NCBI GenBank assembly: GCA_037577475.1 | Contig: CM075203.1 | Span: 5,349,501-5,413,500 of the forward strand | Source of the DNA: Chaunax sp. Z400 | Lineage: Eukaryota > Chordata > Actinopteri > Lophiiformes > Chaunacidae | Direction: 5' to 3' | Length of the DNA: 64,000 nt | Shown: one piece after another, positions 60,601 through 64,000 of the stretch | How the letters are laid out: every line of letters starts with the position of its first letter | How positions within the stretch are numbered: the first letter of the stretch is position 1 | Made by a program: the position numbers and the translations under genes | The notes under the pieces: generated by a model | Told to the model about the DNA's origin: nothing | The model's database searches: none | Seen by the model: only the letters and a program-made list of their open reading frames with translations

Positions 60601-60867
60601 GAGGGCTGTCGGAGGCAATCTGCCTCATGCGCGTGCCGTGGCAGCTGAGCGCCACTAGGCGAGAGATGATCGCGGTCTTGCCGAAGCCGATGTTGCCTAC
60701 GACCGCCACGCCGCGGTTGGTGCTGGCGTTGGGGCTGTTGAGGTAGGCATCGATCTCCTGGAAGAGCCACTCGCGACCCGTGAAGACAGAGTCCATGGTG
60801 ATGCTGGGCACCTCAAAGAGCAGCGGTTTGAGGGCGATGTCTTGAGGTCGGTAGGGCGCAAAACGCA
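42934..60867 (-). CDS. TANC2 scaffold protein, 5' end outside the window, 21 exons seen
   Basis: TANC2 is a postsynaptic scaffold of excitatory synapses. Exons: 60867-60586, 60411-60287, 58748-58517, 58091-57922, 57795-57517, 56445-56278, 55482-55322, 54791-54683, 54551-54429, 54270-54034, 53940-53737, 52357-52264, 50638-50505, 50304-50181, 49010-48835, 48667-48535, microexon 47658-47629, 46307-46216, 45780-45634, 45190-45090, 44995-42934. All phases join, giving about 1,726 codons; the human protein is about 1,990, so the N-terminal part is missing. The STAND-type NTPase has Walker A GNIGFGKT (60,674-60,697) and Walker B ILIDGLNE (near 58,035-58,060). Ankyrin repeats span the exons from 54,270 to 48,535 (for example [20 protein letters not shown]). 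TPRs follow ([40 protein letters not shown]). The 2-kb last exon is Pro/Ser-rich and ends ESNV, a PDZ ligand. TANC2 is chosen over TANC1 from [20 protein letters not shown] and the C-terminus. Confidence 0.96.
45242..45400. repeat. Probable MITE fragment in a TANC2 intron
   Basis: The segment starts GCCTTGTTTCCACCAGGCAG and contains TTGTCGTGTTTCCATTATCA with AAAGTTGTA. It resembles a common fish element with 'gtttccacc' ends, remembered rather than searched. The boundaries are approximate. Confidence 0.35.
47629..47658 (-). other. TANC2 in-frame 30-nt microexon
   Basis: On the minus strand GGCCCCAG/GATGTCAG opens and CGAG/GTAAAG closes a 30-nt exon. It fits phase 1 on both sides (2+27+1), between exons 48667-48535 and 46307-46216, and adds ten residues reading approximately GCQTLPSRPR. 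The flanking exons also join correctly without it, so it is a candidate cassette exon. It is preceded in the transcript by several hundred pyrimidine-rich bases. Confidence 0.65.
47660..48215 (-). repeat. Long pyrimidine-rich intronic tract with (GA)n on the plus strand
   Basis: The plus strand is strongly purine-rich over about 550 bp, including (GA)n at 48,080-48,102. Read as TANC2 pre-mRNA it is a continuous C/U-rich tract leading directly to the 30-nt microexon. The overlapping open frames of 148, 175 and 160 codons here are low-complexity artefacts. Confidence 0.75.
49055..49366 (+). repeat. LINE 3' end with C-terminal reverse-transcriptase remnant
   Basis: A plus-strand frame with WNNLQKDLKLFKRIE and FKTTLESFLN resembles the C-terminal 'W(N)xLP...FK..L' region of jockey/L2/Rex-like retrotransposons. 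It is followed by a 3' end TCTTGGAAAAGAGATTTTTC, CTGGTTAAATAAAGG. The copy is truncated at its 5' end and lies in a TANC2 intron, antisense. Confidence 0.65.
51140..51222. repeat. (GGAGA)n minisatellite
   Basis: About sixteen almost perfect copies of the pentamer GGAGA lie in a TANC2 intron. The LLSS-repeat frame at 51,130-51,372 on the minus strand is an artefact of this array. Confidence 0.95.
51948..51971. repeat. Short (CTCCTCC)n array
   Basis: About three and a half copies of CCTCCTC/CTCCTCC lie in a TANC2 intron on the plus strand. Confidence 0.7.
52033..52060. repeat. (CAG)n microsatellite
   Basis: Nine perfect GCA/CAG units lie in the TANC2 intron between exons 52357-52264 and 50638-50505. 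The array is not translated in the gene model. Confidence 0.9.
53338..53419. mobile_element. 82-bp palindromic Tc1-type MITE
   Basis: The left arm TACAGTACCAGTCAAAAGTT continues as TGGACACAGTTTCCCAT. The right arm is its near-perfect reverse complement (ATGGGAAACTGTGTCCAAAC... CTGGTAGTGTA), with only a few mismatches. The loop is under ten bases. The ends are TA, as expected for Tc1/mariner target sites. There is no coding capacity. It lies in a TANC2 intron. Confidence 0.85.
54615..54647. repeat. (GT)n microsatellite
   Basis: A run of about sixteen GT units lies in the TANC2 intron between exons 54791-54683 and 54551-54429. Read on the minus strand it explains the poly-HT open frame there. 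Confidence 0.95.
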
Positions 60868-61997
60868 CTGGCGGGCCAGGAAAATAGAGAACTAATTAGT
60901 GATTCTACAGTTATAAGTCACAATTATGCACTGTAAGATGATATTATATATTCTTTTAATTTTTAATATTCAGCCAAGGGTGCATACATACTGCATATGA
61001 TTAAGAATTTATATGCATAACAAGTACATCATTATTTTTCTCGTATACAGTCAATATTTGTGTTCCCTAATAAAAGGCACAATATGACAACTTTTTTTTC
61101 CCAGATTTACCTACAAATTTGAGTGTATTTATGTAGTTATTAAGGTTCAACAAGTAAAGATATAAATAAAGGTTAAACAAAGATATTTCTTTATAAAATT
61201 AAAGATCAAAGTTAATGAAAAGAGACAATAACGTGAAGGACAGCCTTCCTTCTGACATTAAATATACACTGATGGGTTAATGATTCATATATGAAAAGGA
61301 ATAATATTCTGCTCAAGGATTATTTGGCAAACTGAACCCTGAAATCCTGTACAGATATACTGTATAGAGAGGCCAAATATAATTTTTTTAAAAAGAAAAA
61401 AAACTCAGTAGGCTAAATTTGGTCACATTTGGAAAGTAAAAACCACTATAATCTCATCATAAAATAAAGATTAAGTTGAAGTAATAAATTTTATTTAATG
61501 CTGAAAACAAGAAAACTTAGCTAAAGAGTCAAAGGAGTGACTTTAACAGTCACTGCCACTGTTAAATTTAATCACTAGGGAGAGTAATTAAACCCCAGTC
61601 CTCCAGAGGTTGGGCATCTTTTCAGCACAACATATGGGCCATTAAAAACGAAGCAGGGTAAAATGGATCTGGTATGAACTTCTGAAGCTGTGCGATAAAT
61701 TCCCTGTAAAATTTAGCTGGCTGCTTGGAGGTGTCGTCTCTTTAGAGCTGATTTGAGCTCTGAGGATAAAAACATGCTCTCTTCTATCTGGTGTGTCATT
61801 TTCTTTAAATGTTACATCAGTGTCTGGTAATTACGCCTGATTTAGAATGTGAGTGGTACGTGAATAATCCAAACACTTTGCTGACAAGAGAGCGTTGTGC
61901 CACTTGACTAGAGCACTCTGACTTGTAAAAGCACCAGCCGGCGAGGAGGGCGGCTGTGAGCGAGAACATGCAACAAATGACAATTAAAGTAACTTAC

Positions 61998-62036
61998 GTG
62001 ACTGGGATTGCCAGGCATGGGCATTATTAGCAGAAG
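61998..62036 (-). other. Possible additional 39-nt TANC2 exon
   Basis: The minus strand shows an acceptor (GCTCGTCTCAG) and a good donor (GTAAGTTAC) bracketing 39 nt. The phase (2+36+1) fits exactly onto the exon at 60,867-60,586 and reads SANNAHAWQSQS. I cannot confirm it against known TANC2 isoforms. It may be a real small exon or a chance pair of splice sites. Confidence 0.35.
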
Positions 62037-62689
62037 CTGAGACGAGCGGCAAGCGAAAGACAAAGAGAGAAAGAGAGAGAGAGCGAAAGGGAGACAGATA
62101 GTAATGAGAGAGAGAGAGAGAGAGAAGAAAGGCAGTGAGGGCAGGAGTGAAAACTGGCAGCAGTGTGTCAGATCACAAGGCAAGGCTCAATGAAAAAAGA
62201 GGAAAAGAAGAAAGCGGCTACAGCATCACCACATTGTCATGTAGGTAACATAGAGAACCACTAGACTGGGGGTCGATTACTAATTGAAATCCTTTGGATT
62301 ACATTGGATGTACACTTCAACCTGTTGGGGCAGGAGGAGGATGGAGATTTGCAGTTTTGGGAGAATCTAAAAGCTGCGTTTAGGGAACTAGGATGACCAG
62401 GGTCTAAATAAAGTTCATTTTTACGCTCTAAAAAGTCTCTGCTCCACTTTCCAAAAAAAGCACAGGAGCTTTAGGGGCGGGGCCTTCAATGAAGAACATT
62501 TCTGATTGGTCGAGTACTTGCAGCATCTTATATATCATCTATCATTTTCAGCAGCCGTTTGCTTTTTGCTTATTGTGCTTGGATATATCAACATAGAGGA
62601 ATGATACGACAGATGGACCAACAGTGTTTTGTGTTGTCGTTGTTGTATAATCATGTGCAAAAATGATGTGTAAAAAAAACATTGATACT

Positions 62690-62860
62690 AATGTTCCTTG
62701 ACTGCACTAATTAGATAGGGCAGCTGAAGATTGAGACAGGAAATGGGGAGAGAGAATGAGGGGGGAGAAACGTGGCAAATGGTCACAGGGCGGGAATCGA
62801 GCCCCCGGCCACCGCAGGAGGACTGTAGCCTCTGTATATGGGGCGTCCCAATCACTTCTT
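62690..62860 (-). repeat. tRNA-like SINE fragment
   Basis: Reversed, the segment contains GGCTCGATTCCCG, one mismatch from the RNA polymerase III B-box GGTTCGANNCC. Around it is 'gacaggaaatggggagagagaatgag' and 'tctgtatatggggcg' text, typical of an abundant fish repeat that resembles a tRNA 3' half. It is not a functional tRNA, since no cloverleaf 5' half is visible. Confidence 0.5.
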
Positions 62861-64000
62861 TATTCCATCCTGGGATGGGAGACTCCAACCTCAACTCCAC
62901 TGTGTGTCACAGGCGGCTAAATTTAGCTACGTATTAGCATAAAGAAATCAGCCTCAGTACAAGACGAGTCCCAAATTGGAGTTAATACGGGAAGCTTCAG
63001 ACAAACGGGTAAAAACGATTCTTTTTCATCAGTCAGTCTCTTGGTCCCTTTACTGAGGTTGATCAGATTCTTGCAGCATACAATGAGTAAGCGCTGGTCA
63101 GGTGACAGACAGTGCAGCAGTTCATTTCACACTCTGCAGCTCATAAGCAATAAGCAGACTTGTGAGTCAGAGCTGTAGGGAATCTGTATCATGCATTATA
63201 CCGGTCGGATAAGATGGGGAGAGCCAGCAGAGTTTTCACGCGTCTGCAGAAATTTCTGTACTGTGTGCAGGTACGGCCCTGCAAAATATATCAGTGGGCA
63301 GGAAGGGAGTGTTGCATTAGAGCCGTATCTGCTGTAAATGACTCCAGCGTGCCGATTAAGAGCATTGCTACATAACATAATGAGCAGATATTGCTCTTAA
63401 TGTATTCTTCTACCACACAGAACTCCAAAGTGCTGCTCCAAGCAGGACTCTCTTTCCCCAGGAATGCTAATTATAATCGCAGAGTGAAAAGAAATGCGAT
63501 GATCATGCTGAAATACTCCTCCTACTTATGCAATCAGCGGAAAGTACAAACAGATATACCTGAAAGTGGGTGAAAAGCTGCACTAATTTTATACTGAGTG
63601 TATAGCCAGCACTGCATTTTGCTGCACTAAGCTCTGCCCAAGCGGTAGCTTGAGATAGTAAAAAAATATATTCATCTATATTTCCTGGTGAGATTATTTT
63701 AGTGCTAACTTTTTAATAACTTATGTCCACATAAAAGAGAAGTATAAGGATGCAAATATCGAAGATGCAGAAAATCCCAGACCGGCGATTTAGGTCTTCA
63801 CAATGCAAAGCAAAACATACAGCAGTTCTAAGGGGGTATAGGTAGCAGCGTCTCGGCTATATATGACATATAACACACAGGTAAACACACATATAGACAC
63901 ACACAGTCAAAGAGAAACAAAGAGGCAGAGAGCAGCTACTCTATTCTGTCCATAATTCACAAACTGATGTAATATTTTCCTGTCGGGTGTCACGCCGTTA

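Larger units (their letters stand above)
60868..64000. other. TANC2 upstream intron region to window edge
   Basis: This region must hold upstream TANC2 intron, since the exon at 60,867 starts in the middle of a codon. One candidate small exon is at 61,998-62,036. A plus-strand (GA)n run lies at 62,106-62,124 and a tRNA-like SINE fragment near 62,690-62,860. I see no other gene. Confidence 0.5.

Noticed and set aside
62690..62860. Possible tRNA gene
   Set aside because: A B-box-like string is present, but no A-box, anticodon arm or acceptor stem can be built, so it is a SINE fragment.

Overview
The window is nuclear DNA from a bony fish, probably a percomorph. Genes have multiple exons with GT-AG introns, vertebrate single-copy orthologues are easily recognised, introns and spacers are AT-rich, and repeats typical of teleosts are scattered throughout: Tc1-like transposons, fold-back elements, tails of non-LTR retrotransposons and a tRNA-like SINE fragment. 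There is no prokaryotic operon, CRISPR array or phage.

Layout: positions 1-9,299 hold no gene I can name, only low-confidence coding islands on the minus strand. RETSAT (minus, 11 exons, complete) lies at 9,300-14,283. A cone-transducin-type G-gamma gene, GNGT2-like (minus, two coding exons and an inferred non-coding first exon), lies at 16,687-17,153. TMEM101 (plus, 4 exons, complete) lies at 20,229-23,391. A two-exon gene for a leucine-rich-repeat type I membrane protein (minus) lies at 24,891-26,899. LSM12 (minus, 5 exons, complete) at 28,614-36,338 and G6PC3 (plus, 6 exons, complete) at 36,745-39,544 are head to head across about 400 bp. TANC2 (minus) fills 42,934 to at least 60,867, with its 5' end beyond the right edge. 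I checked all exon phases by hand and they join without a break, giving 613, 70, 255, 353, 196, 339 and about 1,726 codons.

The genes do not form one pathway. RETSAT reduces retinol in the ER. GNGT2 serves cone phototransduction. G6PC3 is the ubiquitous ER glucose-6-phosphatase. LSM12 is an RNA-linked Lsm protein. TMEM101 is a poorly characterised polytopic protein. TANC2 is a postsynaptic scaffold with a STAND-type NTPase, ankyrin and TPR repeats and a PDZ ligand. TMEM101, LSM12 and G6PC3 are neighbours on human chromosome 17q21, and GNGT2 and TANC2 are also on 17q, so most of the block is conserved synteny. RETSAT is on human chromosome 2, so it marks a rearrangement in one lineage.

I found no convincing new molecular system. 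The points most worth a second look are: a 30-nt in-frame TANC2 microexon behind several hundred bases of polypyrimidine; a 216-bp fold-back element ending 55 bp before the TMEM101 start codon; a perfect 40-bp inverted repeat in the LRR-gene intron; an 82-bp palindromic Tc1-type MITE; two Tc1 relics in opposite orientation in neighbouring LSM12 introns; and unidentified coding-like islands in the left 9 kb.
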